Assembly (NCBI RefSeq): GCF_947498825.1
Contig: NZ_CANMLV010000003.1
Location: forward strand, 62,001 to 126,000
Length of the DNA stretch: 64,000 nt
DNA from: an uncultured Cedecea sp.
Lineage (GTDB): Bacteria; Pseudomonadota; Gammaproteobacteria; Enterobacterales; Enterobacteriaceae
Direction: 5' to 3'
Shown: one piece after another, positions 1-12,057 of the stretch
How positions within the stretch are numbered: position 1 is the first letter of the stretch
Layout: each line of letters opens with the position of its first letter
Notes under the pieces: generated by a model
What the model was told of the DNA's origin: nothing
Database searches by the model: none
The model's input: the letters and a program-made list of their open reading frames with translations, nothing else
Translations under genes and position numbers: made by a program

Positions 1-1427
1 TGCTGGCGTATCTCTTTATAACGCTGGCGGGTCGCCTCAAGCTGTGTTTCTCGCTCTTTTATCTGCTTATTGAGCTGCTGCTGCTCAGCATCTTGTTCTG
101 CTTGACGCTTGCTCAGGGCGTGAAATTGCTGATGCAACAAGGCCAGTTTTTGATGATGGGGCCGGGCTGCTATCTGTTTTTGTAAGTAAACACTCACCTC
201 TTCGTTCGTCAGAGAAAGTGAGATGACCGGTAGCATCTGTAATTTTTTCTGACTGACATCAATACTATATTGCCATTCGGCGAGCTGTTGCTCATCACGT
301 CTTAGTCGTTCAAAAGCACCGCGCCAGCCAGCGAGTTCATTGCCCCACAGGCGATACTTATCATGAGTTTTAAGCCAGTTTTGCTTTTCTGTCAGGCTGC
401 CTTGCAATTCACTGGCACGCTTAGCTGCCAGTAAGCGTGTCTGCTGGCGAGATAGAGCGATATGCTGTAAGCGAGTATTTACCTCAATGCTGTATTGCAC
501 TTTCTGTTGATGTATTTTCTGACGTTCCTCAAGCCGTAATCCATCAGGCCGTAATGCTTCAGCCAGTAATGCACGGGTCAGTTTGTTTTGTTGCGGGGCG
601 AAATCCAGTAATGCTTTTTGGGCATGGTTGACGCTTTGCTGCTGTTGCTGGTTCTGGAGTGTTAGCTGTGTGAGTCGAGTTAACCATTGATGATGCTGCT
701 GGCGTTGCTGTAACTCTTCCAGCCAAACCTTTTCACTCTTCGCCAGTTCTTGAAGTTGTTCTGTGAGCTGTTGCTGCTGGGATTCGCTTAGCAAAGCAAT
801 CCCTTCGGCTTGGGTGAGTAGAAGATCAAGCTGACTTTTTATCTGTTTATAGTTTTCAAAGACCGCGCTCGATAACGAGCCGTAGATCTCTGTTCCGGTC
901 AGCTCTTCTAATAATGACGCTCTGTCATTCGCACTGGCATTTAAAAAGGCAGCAAACTGTCCCTGAGATAACATCATCGAGCGGGTAAAGCGACCGTAGT
1001 CCAGTCCAGTTAATGAAGCGATGGCTTCCAGCTTATCTTTCACTTTGTCAGCAATGATTTTTCCATCACTGACCCGAGCCAGCTCGACTCTTGGAGCTTG
1101 CAGATTACCATTGATAGCGTTACGGGCTCGGTTCTGGCTCCAGAAAGCACGCCAGGCAACGCCCTTCACTTCAAATTCAACTTCTGCCAGGCATTCAGCG
1201 GTATCTCGGGTCATTAAATCGTTCTGTGACTGGGTCAGAGTATTCAGACGAGGAGTTTGGTGATAAAGCGCCAGGCAGATGGCATCCAGTAGTGTTGTTT
1301 TACCGGCACCTGTTGGGCCGGTAATAGCGAACAGCCCGTTGCTGGCGAAAGGTTCTTGAGTAAAATCGATTTTCCACTCACCTTTGAGTGCGTTCAGGTT
1401 TTTCAAGCGTAGGCTGAGAATTTTCAC
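1..1427 (-). CDS. sbcC: exonuclease subunit SbcC, N-terminal part (runs off the window)
   Basis: This is the ATPase subunit of the SbcCD nuclease, which cuts DNA hairpins and palindromes and trims double-strand ends. About 475 N-terminal codons are present of a protein that is normally a little over 1000 residues. The start is GTG at 1427, and it overlaps the sbcD stop as GTGA, which implies translational coupling. The first residues read [16 protein letters not shown], followed by the Walker A motif GPTGAGKT at about residue 32, typical of the SMC/Rad50 class. Downstream the frame stays open and is rich in Gln, Glu, Arg and Leu, as expected for the long coiled coil. The C-terminal ATPase half lies outside the window. 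The assignment is firm from the Walker motif and the sbcD neighbour. Confidence 0.95.
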   Translation of the reverse strand, partial: MKILSLRLKNLNALKGEWKIDFTQEPFASNGLFAITGPTGAGKTTLLDAICLALYHQTPRLNTLTQSQNDLMTRDTAECLAEVEFEVKGVAWRAFWSQNRARNAINGNLQAPRVELARVSDGKIIADKVKDKLEAIASLTGLDYGRFTRSMMLSQGQFAAFLNASANDRASLLEELTGTEIYGSLSSAVFENYKQIKSQLDLLLTQAEGIALLSESQQQQLTEQLQELAKSEKVWLEELQQRQQHHQWLTRLTQLTLQNQQQQQSVNHAQKALLDFAPQQNKLTRALLAEALRPDGLRLEERQKIHQQKVQYSIEVNTRLQHIALSRQQTRLLAAKRASELQGSLTEKQNWLKTHDKYRLWGNELAGWRGAFERLRRDEQQLAEWQYSIDVSQKKLQMLPVISLSLTNEEVSVYLQKQIAARPHHQKLALLHQQFHALSKRQAEQDAEQQQLNKQIKERETQLEATRQRYKEIRQ

Positions 1428-2641
1428 GGTGACTCTTGCTCCTCATGAAGTGAGGAAAGTGTTTGTGTAAATAATTTCCGCAGGCGGACGGCATGTTCCT
1501 CATCAAATGGCTCTTGCTCCAGTCGTCGTTCAAAAACATCCATCGGACTTAACTCACTTAATGTTTCCTTCAGTGGATTAGCCATAAAACGTTCACGCTG
1601 GGCACGGCTTCTGCGGATCAGTAATATTTCGACCGGAAGACTGGCCGATAAATCTTGAATTTGTCTGTGTATATCGTTCAGATATTCGTCAGTGCTGACT
1701 TCAATATCCAACCAGATCTTGCTATCAGATGGCGCATCTCGCCATTGTTCTAATTGCTGACTAATTTCTGTGATTGAGCCTTTTAATGTCACTAGCTGCT
1801 GCGTAACAGGAACTTCAAGTGGCTCAACACTTGCCAGTTTACCGGCCTCAAAGGTGACCAGAAGAACATTTTTAATGCGGTTAGTTTCATCAAAACTGAG
1901 TGCAATAGGTGAACCGCTATAACGAATATGTTCGCAACCAGCAACTTTTTGCGGACGATGAATATGTCCGAGGGCAATATAGTCAGCAGGGGGAAATGCA
2001 TCAGCCGGGAAAGCATCCAGTGAGCCGATATAAATATCCCTTACGGCATCAGAAGTCGCGGCGCCAACGGTGGTCAGGTGCCCGGTCGCAATAATGGGTA
2101 AGTTTTGTGTGCCACGTAATTGTACTGCAGTTTGATAGCATTTCTGATAATGCTCGCTAATCGCTACCATCAGGGATTGATGTTTTTCATCACCATCCAG
2201 TCCTGACTGACTACGCTGAATATCTCGTGGCCGCAGGAACGGAATGGGGCAGAGTATTGCGCCCGGATGACCATTCTTCTGGTTAATCACCCAGGCTTGC
2301 TGCTCGGTTTCTTGTGCAGCCCGGGCGATAACCTGTGTATTCAGACAGGCCAGTAATTCACGGGACTCATTCAGTGTCGAAACCGCATCATGGTTTCCGG
2401 CCAGGATAATCAGCTGACAACCGCTAGATTGCAGCTGTACGATAAAATGATTATAAATTTCACGGGCATAACTTGGAGGTGACCCGGTGTCAAAAATATC
2501 GCCTGCAACAATAATGGCATCTATCTGGCGTTCGACTACGACTCCAAGGAGCCAGTTGAGAAAAGCGCGGTGCTCAGGAGCGCGCGTTTTAGTATAGAAA
2601 TTCTGACCAAGATGCCAGTCTGATGTATGGATAATGCGCAT
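1424..2641 (-). CDS. sbcD: exonuclease subunit SbcD
   Basis: This is the nuclease subunit of SbcCD, a Mn-dependent metallophosphoesterase of the Mre11 family. The product is 405 residues, close to the 400 of E. coli. Metal-binding motifs are visible in order: HTSDWHLGQ at residues 5-13, then AGDIFD, AGNHD and GHIH. An upstream TTG at 2659 would add six residues, but family proteins begin [12 protein letters not shown], so the ATG at 2641 is preferred. Its stop overlaps the GTG of sbcC by four bases, so the two form an sbcD-sbcC operon transcribed away from phoB. The 199-bp gap to phoB carries the divergent control region. Confidence 0.95.
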   Translation of the reverse strand: MRIIHTSDWHLGQNFYTKTRAPEHRAFLNWLLGVVVERQIDAIIVAGDIFDTGSPPSYAREIYNHFIVQLQSSGCQLIILAGNHDAVSTLNESRELLACLNTQVIARAAQETEQQAWVINQKNGHPGAILCPIPFLRPRDIQRSQSGLDGDEKHQSLMVAISEHYQKCYQTAVQLRGTQNLPIIATGHLTTVGAATSDAVRDIYIGSLDAFPADAFPPADYIALGHIHRPQKVAGCEHIRYSGSPIALSFDETNRIKNVLLVTFEAGKLASVEPLEVPVTQQLVTLKGSITEISQQLEQWRDAPSDSKIWLDIEVSTDEYLNDIHRQIQDLSASLPVEILLIRRSRAQRERFMANPLKETLSELSPMDVFERRLEQEPFDEEHAVRLRKLFTQTLSSLHEEQESP

Positions 2642-2772
2642 AATCTGTCTCTGTGGCAAAGTCGCGGATAGGCGAGTATATACCGAAAATAATTTAAGTG
2701 ACTCGCAGGTAAACAGAACAACAATTATCCGATAAAAAATGGTTGTTACTGATATAAATTGTATTCATAAAA

Positions 2773-2800
2773 ATGTCACAAAACTGACGCATACTGACAT
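2773..2800 (+). promoter_or_regulatory. Pho box (PhoB-binding site) of phoBR
   Basis: Repeats of the type TGTCA/TGACG/TGACA are spaced 11 bp apart: TGTCAC, CTGACGC, CTGACAT. They lie about 40-70 bp upstream of the phoB start. This layout matches the PhoB recognition repeats (CTGTCAT units with an AT-rich spacer) and the known autoregulated phoB promoter of E. coli. It suggests that phoBR is induced by phosphate starvation through its own product. Confidence 0.8.
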
Positions 2801-2840
2801 GCAATTAATAAGATATGGCCTTTTTTCAACAGGGTAAATC

Positions 2841-3530
2841 ATGGCAAGACGCATTTTAGTGGTAGAAGATGAAGCACCAATTCGCGAAATGGTGTGTTTT
2901 GTACTTGAACAGAATGGTTTCCTGCCGGTGGAAGCAGAAGACTATGACAGTGCGGTGAATTTGCTGATTGAACCCTATCCGGATTTAATCTTATTGGACT
3001 GGATGCTACCTGGCGGCTCAGGTATTCAGTTTATTAAATATCTGAAGCGCGATGCCATTACGCGAGAGATCCCAGTGATGATGCTCACTGCTCGCGGAGA
3101 AGAAGAAGACAGGGTGCGTGGTCTGGAAGTCGGCGCAGATGATTACATCACTAAACCGTTTTCTCCTAAAGAACTGGTTGCGCGTATCAAAGCAGTGATC
3201 CGTCGTATTTCACCGATGGCAGTAGAAGATGTCATTGAAATGCGTGGGCTGAGCCTTGACCCTTCGTCACATCGGGTGATGACGGGAACCGACCCGCTTG
3301 ATATGGGGCCAACGGAATTCAAATTATTACACTTCTTTATGACCCACCCGGAGCGTGTCTATAGCCGTGAACAACTGCTTAATAACGTATGGGGCACTAA
3401 CGTTTATGTTGAAGACAGAACAGTAGATGTTCATATCCGCCGCCTGCGTAAAGCACTGGAATTGAGTGGCCATGATAAAATGGTACAAACAGTGCGTGGC
3501 ACGGGGTATCGTTTTTCAACCCGATTTTAA
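2841..3530 (+). CDS. phoB: phosphate regulon response regulator PhoB
   Basis: This is the transcription factor that activates phosphate-starvation genes when phosphorylated by PhoR. It has 229 residues, the family's usual length. The receiver domain covers residues 1-120, with acidic pocket E9/D10, phospho-acceptor D53 in LLDWMLPG, the switch threonine in MLTARGEE and the lysine in TKPFSPKEL. The winged-helix DNA-binding domain covers about 130-229, with the motif [14 protein letters not shown]. An AGGG ribosome site lies just before the ATG. It is followed by phoR 22 bp later in the same operon, and a Pho box lies upstream. Confidence 0.97.
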   Translation: MARRILVVEDEAPIREMVCFVLEQNGFLPVEAEDYDSAVNLLIEPYPDLILLDWMLPGGSGIQFIKYLKRDAITREIPVMMLTARGEEEDRVRGLEVGADDYITKPFSPKELVARIKAVIRRISPMAVEDVIEMRGLSLDPSSHRVMTGTDPLDMGPTEFKLLHFFMTHPERVYSREQLLNNVWGTNVYVEDRTVDVHIRRLRKALELSGHDKMVQTVRGTGYRFSTRF

Positions 3531-3552
3531 GATGTTTAGCGGAGTGTGATAC

Positions 3553-4857
3553 GTGCTGGAACGATTATCGTGGAAACGGCTGGCACTTGAGCTACTGCTC
3601 TGTTGTCTGCCAGCAGCCATTCTCGGATTAATTTATGGTTATCTGCCCTGGTTTTTACTGGCTGCGGTAATGATTCTTCTGGGGTGGCATTTTCGTAACC
3701 TGCTCCGTCTTTCCTGGTGGTTATGGGTGGATCGTAGTATGACTCCACCACCCGGACAAGGTAGTTGGGAACCGCTGTTATACGGACTGCATCAGATGCA
3801 GTGGCGTAATAAAAAACGCCGTAGGGAGTTAGGTAGCCTGATCAAACGCTTCCGTAGCGGGGCTGAGTCGCTACCCGATGCGTTAGTGATGACCACCGAA
3901 GAAGGGACTATTTTTTGGTGTAATGGTCTGGCTCAGCAACTGTTAAATCTGCGCTGGCCGGATGACAATGGCCAGAATATCCTCAACTTATTACGTTATC
4001 CTGAATTTACCCGCTATCTGGGTAAGAAGAACTTTACTAAGCCTTTGACCCTGGTGCTCAACAGTGGCCGTCATTTAGAATTCCGTGTTGTTCCCTATGC
4101 TGAAGGGCAGTGGTTGATGGTGGCGCGTGATGTTACCCAAATGCATCAACTGGAAGGTGCAAGGCGTCACTTTTTTGCCAACGTAAGTCATGAGTTACGG
4201 ACGCCGCTGACGGTGCTGCAAGGCTATCTGGAGATGATGCAGGATCAAAGTCTCGAAGGTCCGTTACGGGATAAAGCACTGAATACGATGCGGGAACAAA
4301 CCTCCAGAATGGAAGGTCTGGTGCGACAGTTACTGACGTTATCACGTATTGAGGCAGCTCCCGCAATTGCATTAAATGAAAAAATTGATGTTCCCTTGAT
4401 GCTCAGAGTCGTAGAGCGTGAGGCGCAGACGCTCAGTAATGGAAATCACACACTGACGTTTGAGGTGGAACCCAATCTTAAAGTATATGGTAATGAAGAG
4501 CAGCTCCGCAGCGCCATTTCTAATTTGGTTTACAACTCGGTAAACCATACATCAGCAGGCACACAGATTACTGTTGGCTGGCATCGGTTACCTCAGGGTG
4601 TCATTTTTAGCGTTAAAGATAATGGTGCAGGTATCAGTGCAGAGCACTTGCCACGACTGACAGAGCGTTTTTATCGTGTCGATAAAGCTCGTTCAAGGCA
4701 GACGGGGGGGAGTGGCTTGGGCCTGGCTATAGTCAAACATGCGTTGAGCCATCACGATACTAAGCTCGATATCGAAAGCGCTGTCGGCAAGGGCTCGACA
4801 TTCTCATTTATCTTGCCAGAACGTCTTATTGTTACCGATAAAATGGCGAAAACCTAG
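3553..4857 (+). CDS. phoR: phosphate regulon sensor kinase PhoR
   Basis: This is the inner-membrane histidine kinase/phosphatase that senses phosphate status through the Pst transporter and PhoU and phosphorylates PhoB. It has 434 residues (431 in E. coli) and starts at a GTG with GGAG upstream. Two N-terminal membrane helices (about 10-45), a charged linker and a PAS region (about 95-190) precede the DHp motif [12 protein letters not shown], with H213 as phospho-acceptor. The ATPase domain follows with N box ([10 protein letters not shown]), DNGAGIS and GSGLGLAI. It is the second gene of phoBR, and a terminator follows immediately. Confidence 0.97.
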   Translation: MLERLSWKRLALELLLCCLPAAILGLIYGYLPWFLLAAVMILLGWHFRNLLRLSWWLWVDRSMTPPPGQGSWEPLLYGLHQMQWRNKKRRRELGSLIKRFRSGAESLPDALVMTTEEGTIFWCNGLAQQLLNLRWPDDNGQNILNLLRYPEFTRYLGKKNFTKPLTLVLNSGRHLEFRVVPYAEGQWLMVARDVTQMHQLEGARRHFFANVSHELRTPLTVLQGYLEMMQDQSLEGPLRDKALNTMREQTSRMEGLVRQLLTLSRIEAAPAIALNEKIDVPLMLRVVEREAQTLSNGNHTLTFEVEPNLKVYGNEEQLRSAISNLVYNSVNHTSAGTQITVGWHRLPQGVIFSVKDNGAGISAEHLPRLTERFYRVDKARSRQTGGSGLGLAIVKHALSHHDTKLDIESAVGKGSTFSFILPERLIVTDKMAKT

Positions 4858-4864
4858 TTATTAT

Positions 4865-4898
4865 CCCCCTAATAACTCAGGTTATTGGGGGCTTTTTT
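4865..4898 (+). terminator. intrinsic terminator after phoR
   Basis: CCCCCTAATAAC pairs with GTTATTGGGGG (one bulged base), followed by CTTTTTT. It begins seven bases after the phoR stop codon. Confidence 0.85.
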
Positions 4899-5335
4899 AT
4901 AAAGGAAAAAAAATTTTATTTTCTGTAAAGAAAAACGTACATACCCATCTGTTTTTCCTCTCTGGTATTTTTTGAGCCACAAACGTTGTTTAAAAATGCG
5001 TGCCTGGTTGTTTTTTATCCGAATGATAAGCCAGTATGGATCCGCATGAGTGAACTTACTTGCTGGTAAATATCATTAATGCGTTATATTCATCTGCTTT
5101 TATGATCTCTTCTTGTCTTCAAACGCTATAAGCGTTTTAATTGCCCCCGGTTATTGCCTGCTGAGCTGTTATTGAGTCATTAATCGACTCACTATTCTTG
5201 TTCACGCAAAATAATAAGCATTTATCGCTACTGCCAAGGGTAATAACGGTATTTTTACTAAATGCTCACCATTACGATACTGGGTGAGCAATAAGAAGAC
5301 TTTCAACACAACACATCCACAGGCTGCTTTATCTT
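4899..5335 (+). promoter_or_regulatory. long gene-free leader of brnQ with hairpins
   Basis: This 437-bp stretch has no credible gene. It holds a small palindrome AAACGCT/AGCGTTT near 5120 and, 45 bp before brnQ, a perfect 8-bp stem TGCTCACC (5263-5270) / GGTGAGCA (5283-5290). Very short ORFs occur, including one at 5079-5105 reading MRYIHLLL, whose stop overlaps the next ATG (ATGA). The E. coli phoR-brnQ gap is, to my recollection, similarly long, so the leader may be conserved. The regulatory role is inference. Confidence 0.45.
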
Positions 5336-6655
5336 ATGACTCATCGTTTATCATCTCGCGACATCATTGCACTGGGATTTATGACCTTTGCGCTGTTTGT
5401 GGGGGCGGGCAATATTATTTTTCCTCCTATGGTGGGGCTACAAGCGGGTGAGTTTGTCTGGACTGCTGCCTTGGGCTTCCTGGTCACTGCCGTGGGGTTA
5501 CCGGTATTGACGATTGTTGCAATTGCACGCGTGGGGGGCGGGATTGATAGCCTCAGCTCCCCAATCGGACGTGGTGCGGGTATTTTACTGGCTACAGTCT
5601 GTTATCTTGCCGTGGGGCCACTGTTTGCTACTCCACGTACTACCACCGTTTCCTTTGAGATAGGTATTGCACCCTTGACGGGCTCAGGCGATTTAGCGCT
5701 GCTGATTTACAGCCTGGTTTATTTTGCTTTAGTTATTTTTATTTCTCTTGAGCCAGGTAAATTGCTGGATTCGGTCGGGCATGTCCTTGCTCCACTGAAG
5801 ATTATTGCACTGTTAATTCTGGCTGTGGGGGCTGTGCTCTGGCCTGCTGGTGGCATCAGCATCGCGACTGAGGCTTATCAGAGTGCTGCGTTTTCAAACG
5901 GTTTCGTCAACGGTTATCTGACGATGGATACCCTGGCCTCACTGGTATTTGGTATTGTTATTGTTAATGCCGCCCGTTCCAGAGGCGTGACCTCTTCCAG
6001 CCTGCTGACGCGTTATACGATTGGTGCAGGTATTATTGCGGGAGTCGGGCTGACTATCATTTATTTGGCACTGTTCCATTTGGGATCGGATAGCGCGAAC
6101 TTGGTTGAGCAAAATGCCAATGGTGCTGCTATTTTACATGCCTATGTGGCTCATACTTTTGGCGGTGGTGGCAGCATATTCCTTGCGGTATTGATTTTCC
6201 TTGCTTGCCTGGTCACCGCAGTAGGACTGACCTGTGCCTGCGCAGAGTTTTTTAGTCAGTACCTGCCATTCTCGTATCGTACGCTGGTGTTTATTCTTGG
6301 CCTGTTCTCTATGGTGGTATCTAACCTTGGTCTCGATCATCTGATTAAGTTCTCGGTTCCGGTACTGACCACCATCTATCCACCTTGTATCGTATTGGTT
6401 CTGTTAAGCTTTACTCGTCCGTGGTGGCATGACTCTTCCCGTATTATTGCTCCGGCGATGCTGGTCAGCCTGTTATTTGGTATCATCGATGGGATTAAAG
6501 CATCGGCAATTAGCTCAATATTGCCTGCATGGACTGAACGTTTATGGTTGTCAGATCAAGGGCTGGCTTGGCTACTTCCGACCTTACTGATGGTTGTTGT
6601 CACAGTTATCTGGGACAAGGCTGCTGGAGAACCGGTTACTTCAGAAAGTCACTAA
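5336..6655 (+). CDS. brnQ: branched-chain amino acid carrier BrnQ
   Basis: This is a sodium-coupled symporter for leucine, isoleucine and valine in the inner membrane, of the LIVCS family. It has 439 residues, the E. coli length. About twelve hydrophobic helices run through it, beginning with the conserved region [20 protein letters not shown] at residues 12-31, which carries the family's unwound helix signature. It is monocistronic: a long leader lies upstream and a strong terminator follows. The ATG at 5336 gives a product that begins like its relatives ([14 protein letters not shown]). Confidence 0.95.
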   Translation: MTHRLSSRDIIALGFMTFALFVGAGNIIFPPMVGLQAGEFVWTAALGFLVTAVGLPVLTIVAIARVGGGIDSLSSPIGRGAGILLATVCYLAVGPLFATPRTTTVSFEIGIAPLTGSGDLALLIYSLVYFALVIFISLEPGKLLDSVGHVLAPLKIIALLILAVGAVLWPAGGISIATEAYQSAAFSNGFVNGYLTMDTLASLVFGIVIVNAARSRGVTSSSLLTRYTIGAGIIAGVGLTIIYLALFHLGSDSANLVEQNANGAAILHAYVAHTFGGGGSIFLAVLIFLACLVTAVGLTCACAEFFSQYLPFSYRTLVFILGLFSMVVSNLGLDHLIKFSVPVLTTIYPPCIVLVLLSFTRPWWHDSSRIIAPAMLVSLLFGIIDGIKASAISSILPAWTERLWLSDQGLAWLLPTLLMVVVTVIWDKAAGEPVTSESH

Positions 6656-6670
6656 GTTATTGTTTATTAT

Positions 6671-6704
6671 AAACCACGGTGCCGTCTGCCGTGGTTTTTT
6701 ATTT
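6671..6704 (+). terminator. intrinsic terminator after brnQ
   Basis: Perfect stem AACCACGG / CCGTGGTT with a 9-nt loop, then a T-run (TTTTTTATTT overlapping the stem end). It separates brnQ from proY. Confidence 0.9.
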
Positions 6705-6724
6705 GTCTGAGTGGTAGAGAATTG

Positions 6725-8089
6725 ATGGAAAGAACCAATAAGCTCAAGCGTGGTTTGAGCACCCGGCATATTCGTTTTATGGCGCTGGGTTCTGCAATTG
6801 GTACCGGGCTGTTTTATGGCTCTGCTGATGCGATTAAAATCGCAGGTCCTAGTGTTTTATTGGCCTATATCATTGGTGGTGCTGCAGCTTATATCATCAT
6901 GCGGGCTCTGGGCGAAATGTCGCTACATCATCCGGTGACCGGTTCATTTTCTCGCTATGCACATGATTACCTTGGACCGCTGGCGGGGTTTATTACCGGC
7001 TGGACTTACTGTTTTGAAATGCTCTTAGTGGCTATTGCTGATGTGACCGCCTTTGGTATCTATATGAGCGTCTGGTTTCCGACGGTACCCAACTGGATTT
7101 GGGTTCTGAGCGTTGTCCTGATTATCTGTGCCATTAACCTGATGAGCGTCAAGGTCTTCGGTGAGCTGGAGTTCTGGTTTTCGTTTGTTAAAGTGGCGAC
7201 TATCATCATTATGATTGTTGCCGGTATCGGGATTATTGTCTGGGGTATCGGTAATGGTGGTCAGCCGACGGGTATCAGTAACCTGTGGACCTACGGAGGC
7301 TTCTTTAGTAATGGCTGGATTGGCACTGTGCTGGCATTACATATGGTGATGTTTGCCTATGGTGGGATTGAAATCATCGGCATTACTGCCGGTGAGGCCA
7401 AAGATCCGGAGAAGTCGATTCCTCGTGCGATTAACTCTGTTCCGCTACGAATTTTGGTGTTCTATGTCGGGACGCTGTTTGTCATTATGTCTATCTATCC
7501 CTGGAATATGGTGGGAACGGAAGGCAGCCCGTTTGTGATGACATTCCAGCATATGGGCATTACTGTTGCAGCCGGTATTTTAAATTTTGTTGTTATAACC
7601 GCATCGATTTCCGCAATTAACAGCGATGTTTTTGGTGTCGGGCGCATGTTGTACGGCATGGCTGAGCAGGGTAATGCGCCAAAAGCTTTCGCTAAATTAT
7701 CGCGTAAGGGTATCCCTTGGGTCACGGTAGTGATTATGACCTGTGCCTTATTACTGGCAGCTTACCTGAACTATGTGATGCCTAAAAACGTATTTTTAGT
7801 TATCGCCTCGCTGGCAACTTTTGCCACGGTCTGGGTCTGGATCATGATTTTGTTGTCGCAAATAGCATTCCGTCGTCAGTTATCCGTTGATGAGGTGAAA
7901 ACGCTGAAGTTTCGTATGCCGGGTGGGGTGATAACCACCTCAGTGGGACTGGTGTTTTTAATCTTTATTATTGGCCTGATTGGTTACTATCCAGAGACGC
8001 GCATTTCGCTGTATGTCGGCTGTGGCTGGGTAGCCCTGTTATTACTGGCCTGGTTTATCATTCTGCGGCATACCGGTCGTAACCAATAG
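6725..8089 (+). CDS. proY: amino acid permease ProY (proline-specific permease family)
   Basis: This is an inner-membrane transporter of the APC amino-acid permease family (AAT subfamily), called a cryptic proline transporter in enterics. It has 454 residues, starting at ATG 6725; a TTG three bases upstream is less likely. The N-terminal signature [20 protein letters not shown] (about 13-32) holds the substrate-binding GTGLF turn, and twelve hydrophobic helices follow. The conserved [13 protein letters not shown] segment lies near the middle. A strong bidirectional terminator separates it from the convergent peroxiredoxin gene. In E. coli malZ follows proY; it is absent here. Substrate is by family only. 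Confidence 0.92.
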   Translation: MERTNKLKRGLSTRHIRFMALGSAIGTGLFYGSADAIKIAGPSVLLAYIIGGAAAYIIMRALGEMSLHHPVTGSFSRYAHDYLGPLAGFITGWTYCFEMLLVAIADVTAFGIYMSVWFPTVPNWIWVLSVVLIICAINLMSVKVFGELEFWFSFVKVATIIIMIVAGIGIIVWGIGNGGQPTGISNLWTYGGFFSNGWIGTVLALHMVMFAYGGIEIIGITAGEAKDPEKSIPRAINSVPLRILVFYVGTLFVIMSIYPWNMVGTEGSPFVMTFQHMGITVAAGILNFVVITASISAINSDVFGVGRMLYGMAEQGNAPKAFAKLSRKGIPWVTVVIMTCALLLAAYLNYVMPKNVFLVIASLATFATVWVWIMILLSQIAFRRQLSVDEVKTLKFRMPGGVITTSVGLVFLIFIIGLIGYYPETRISLYVGCGWVALLLLAWFIILRHTGRNQ

Positions 8090-8092
8090 CAT

Positions 8093-8127
8093 AAAAAAGG
8101 GGAAAACCAGTGGTTTTCCCCTTTAAA
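8093..8127. terminator. bidirectional terminator between proY and the peroxiredoxin gene
   Basis: Perfect stem AAAGGGGAAAACCA / TGGTTTTCCCCTTT with A-rich and T-rich flanks, lying between convergent genes, so it can stop transcription from both sides. Confidence 0.9.
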
Positions 8128-8153
8128 ATCACATCAAGTAAACTCAGGCGTTA

Positions 8154-8756
8154 TTACAGTTTGCCTGCGTTCTGGCTCAGGTATTTTGCAACGCCGTCTG
8201 GAGATGCATTCATACCTTCTTGTCCTTTTTCCCATTGAGCCGGGCAAACTTCACCGTGCTCTTCGTGGAATTGCAGAGCGTCAACCATACGTAGCATTTC
8301 GTCAATGTTACGACCCAGCGGCAGATCGTTAACCACTTGGTGACGAACAATACCTGCTTTGTCTATCAGGAATGAACCACGCAGAGCAACACCGGCTTCC
8401 GGGTGTTCAATGCCGTATGCTTTTTGGATTTCACGTTTGACGTCGGCAACCATTGCATATTTAACTTCGCCAATACCGCCATTATCGACTGGAGTCTTAC
8501 GCCATGCGTTGTGAACAAACTCAGAGTCAAAAGAGACACCAACGACTTCTACACCGCGTTTCTGGAATTCTGCATAACGCTTGTCGAAAGCAATCAGCTC
8601 TGACGGGCAAACGAAAGTGAAGTCCATTGGCCAGAAGAAAACAACGGTAGCTTTACCATTGGTGTGTTTTTTGAAGTTGAAGTTTTCAACAATTTCGCCG
8701 TTTCCAAGAACAGCTGCAGCGGTAAAATCAGGGGCTGGACGAGTAACCAGGACCAT
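8154..8756 (-). CDS. typical 2-Cys peroxiredoxin (AhpC/TSA family)
   Basis: This is a cytosolic thiol peroxidase that reduces hydrogen peroxide and organic peroxides. The product has 200 residues. The peroxidatic cysteine is C50 in DFTFVCPSE, and the resolving cysteine is C171 in HGEVCPAQW, so both halves of a typical 2-Cys enzyme are present. The ATG at 8756 has AGGAG upstream and gives MVLVTRPAPDFTAAAVLG, the usual start; the frame is open further upstream to 8882 but that part has no family features. It is a separate PrxC/Tsa-like gene rather than ahpC of an ahpCF operon, since no ahpF follows. The electron donor cannot be read from the sequence. Confidence 0.93.
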   Translation of the reverse strand: MVLVTRPAPDFTAAAVLGNGEIVENFNFKKHTNGKATVVFFWPMDFTFVCPSELIAFDKRYAEFQKRGVEVVGVSFDSEFVHNAWRKTPVDNGGIGEVKYAMVADVKREIQKAYGIEHPEAGVALRGSFLIDKAGIVRHQVVNDLPLGRNIDEMLRMVDALQFHEEHGEVCPAQWEKGQEGMNASPDGVAKYLSQNAGKL

Positions 8757-8952
8757 ATAAACTCCTGTAAATGTAGTTAAAGTAAATGTTAACGCAACCG
8801 AAGGAGTATAAAGCTCGGTTCGATGTAGCTCAAGGTTAAAGCACCGATTAATGAGATAGGTTATACCTATCAAAAAAACCATTATTCGATGGCTTTAACT
8901 AAGATAGACCTTTTTGGTAAAAGGGCAAGCTGATATTGACCAACTTGGCTGA

Positions 8953-9534
8953 TTACAGACTCCTCTGTTGTGCCTGAGTCATCATACGTGGATAAAATGA
9001 CCAGAATAAGTCTTCCAGCTCATGATAGTGTGTTTCAAGATCGTGCCAGGACTCACGAAGTTGCGCGAGTTTAGGCCTTCTTCTCGCCATTGCGCCCAGA
9101 ACACTGGCGATAAAATGCATATCACTGTAACGCTCAAGCCAGCGTTCATCCCACAAATGATGATTTAAGTCGACAAATGCCGCAGGCATTTGCGGTAGCA
9201 TCGGCTCTATCTGGCCACGGGCATAATCAACAAATTCACTCAATGGCTGTGTGGGGTTGATACGCTGCCAGTGAAGTGACAGGAAATGATCCCAGATAAT
9301 ATCCAGTGAAATTGGGGAAACCCGGCGAGTTTCTGGACGAAACCATTGTCTGGCAATCGCGACCTCTGGCAACCCATCGGTCAGGGCATCTACCCGCCGG
9401 TGCATATAAATACCTGCGACAATTTCAGGTGCAAAACTATCAGCAGGATTACCACGGATGAAATCCGCCAGGATATTACCTGACAGTGAGCTTTTGGCTA
9501 AGTGGGCAAGGTGCAGGTGGGCAAGAAAATTCAT
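8953..9534 (-). CDS. acpH: acyl carrier protein phosphodiesterase
   Basis: This enzyme removes the 4'-phosphopantetheine group from acyl carrier protein, giving apo-ACP. The protein has 193 residues, the E. coli length, and begins [20 protein letters not shown] with the conserved early His/Asp residues ([17 protein letters not shown]) of the AcpH family. It is divergent from queA, as in E. coli, with a 219-bp shared control region. It is convergent in orientation with nothing; the peroxiredoxin gene lies downstream on the same strand. Confidence 0.92.
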   Translation of the reverse strand: MNFLAHLHLAHLAKSSLSGNILADFIRGNPADSFAPEIVAGIYMHRRVDALTDGLPEVAIARQWFRPETRRVSPISLDIIWDHFLSLHWQRINPTQPLSEFVDYARGQIEPMLPQMPAAFVDLNHHLWDERWLERYSDMHFIASVLGAMARRRPKLAQLRESWHDLETHYHELEDLFWSFYPRMMTQAQQRSL

Positions 9535-9688
9535 TGTTTTATTATCTCATTAATCTCTTTTAAAGGCTCTCTTCGTCCTGTATCCAGGCAGCCGAATTAC
9601 ATCGTTTGTCTATGTCCATCGCCTGTTGAAGCTTTACGCCTGGGAGTAACTCGAATGATTTGGAGTATATAAATAGTGGCTAAGCGAG

Positions 9689-9717
9689 TTGCAAGCAAGC
9701 CCCCCTGGCACTAGACT
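9689..9717 (+). promoter_or_regulatory. queA-tgt sigma-70 promoter
   Basis: TTGCAA (9689-9694) and TAGACT (9712-9717) are separated by exactly 17 bp, 36 bp before the queA ATG. The spacing and both hexamers are good for sigma-70. Confidence 0.7.
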
Positions 9718-9753
9718 AGTCCGCCTGTTTTTAAGTCTGAGTTCCCTATTATC

Positions 9754-10827
9754 ATGCGCGTTGCTGACTTCTCTTTTGAATTACCTGAAACCCTGATTGC
9801 TCACTATCCTCAAGCTGAGCGTAGCAGTTGCCGTTTACTCTCTCTTGATGGGCCAACAGGTGCGCTCGCGCATGGTACTTTCACCGATTTGCAAGATAAG
9901 CTCAATCCTGGCGATCTTCTGGTTTTTAATAATACCCGTGTTATTCCTGCACGTCTGTTTGGGCGTAAGGCCAGTGGTGGTAAAATTGAAGTACTGGTTG
10001 AACGTATGTTGGATGATAAGCGTATTCTTGCCCATATCCGCGCCTCAAAAGCACCAAAACCTGGGGCAGAATTGTTGTTGGGCGATGACGAAAGCGTCCG
10101 GGCTACCATGGTGGCTCGTCATGATGCTCTATTTGAAGTGGAGTTTAATGACGACAGAACAGTACTTGATATTTTAAACAGTATTGGCCATATGCCACTA
10201 CCGCCCTATATTGACAGACCAGATGAAGAGTCTGACCGAGAACTGTATCAGACGGTATATAGTGAGAAACCGGGCGCCGTGGCAGCACCTACTGCAGGCC
10301 TGCATTTTGATGAACCTTTACTGGAAAAATTACGTTTAAAAGGCATCGAAATGGCGTTTGTCACCCTACATGTGGGGGCGGGAACTTTCCAGCCTGTGCG
10401 TGTTGACAGTATTGAAGACCACATCATGCATGCTGAGTATGCTGAAGTGCCTCAGTCGGTTGTTGATGCGGTGCTGGCTTGTAAAGCACGGGGTAATAAA
10501 GTGATAGCGGTAGGTACCACTTCGGTTCGCTCGCTGGAGAGCGCGGCGCAGGCGGCGAAAGATGAACTTATTGCTCCCTTCTTTGGTGATACCCGAATCT
10601 TTATCTATCCAGGTTATCAATACCAGGTTATCGATGCTCTGGTCACTAATTTTCACCTGCCTGAATCAACACTTATCATGTTAGTGTCTGCTTTTGCTGG
10701 TTATCAGCATACAATGCATGCTTATCATGAGGCTGTTGCTGCTAAATATCGTTTCTTTAGCTATGGGGATGCTATGTATATCACGTACAATCCGCAGGCG
10801 ATTAGTGAGCGACCAGGTCAGGAATAA
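9754..10827 (+). CDS. queA: S-adenosylmethionine:tRNA ribosyltransferase-isomerase QueA
   Basis: This enzyme moves and rearranges the ribose of S-adenosylmethionine onto preQ1 in tRNA, making epoxyqueuosine at wobble position 34. It has 357 residues (356 in E. coli). Family landmarks are present: [19 protein letters not shown] at the start, [13 protein letters not shown] near residue 60, PLPPYIDR, and the [11 protein letters not shown] and [10 protein letters not shown] segments. It heads a queA-tgt-yajC-secD-secF array, with tgt 81 bp downstream. It works immediately after Tgt in the queuosine pathway, which explains the pairing. Confidence 0.97.
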   Translation: MRVADFSFELPETLIAHYPQAERSSCRLLSLDGPTGALAHGTFTDLQDKLNPGDLLVFNNTRVIPARLFGRKASGGKIEVLVERMLDDKRILAHIRASKAPKPGAELLLGDDESVRATMVARHDALFEVEFNDDRTVLDILNSIGHMPLPPYIDRPDEESDRELYQTVYSEKPGAVAAPTAGLHFDEPLLEKLRLKGIEMAFVTLHVGAGTFQPVRVDSIEDHIMHAEYAEVPQSVVDAVLACKARGNKVIAVGTTSVRSLESAAQAAKDELIAPFFGDTRIFIYPGYQYQVIDALVTNFHLPESTLIMLVSAFAGYQHTMHAYHEAVAAKYRFFSYGDAMYITYNPQAISERPGQE

Positions 10828-10908
10828 ATGATTTATTGTTTCATCGCGGGTACCACCGGCGATGTGTTGTTTTAGCCATTGGACTGTTTATCCGATGCGG
10901 GAGGATAA

Positions 10909-12036
<1,128 letters not shown>

Positions 12037-12057
12037 TTTAATAATGAGGGAATTTTA

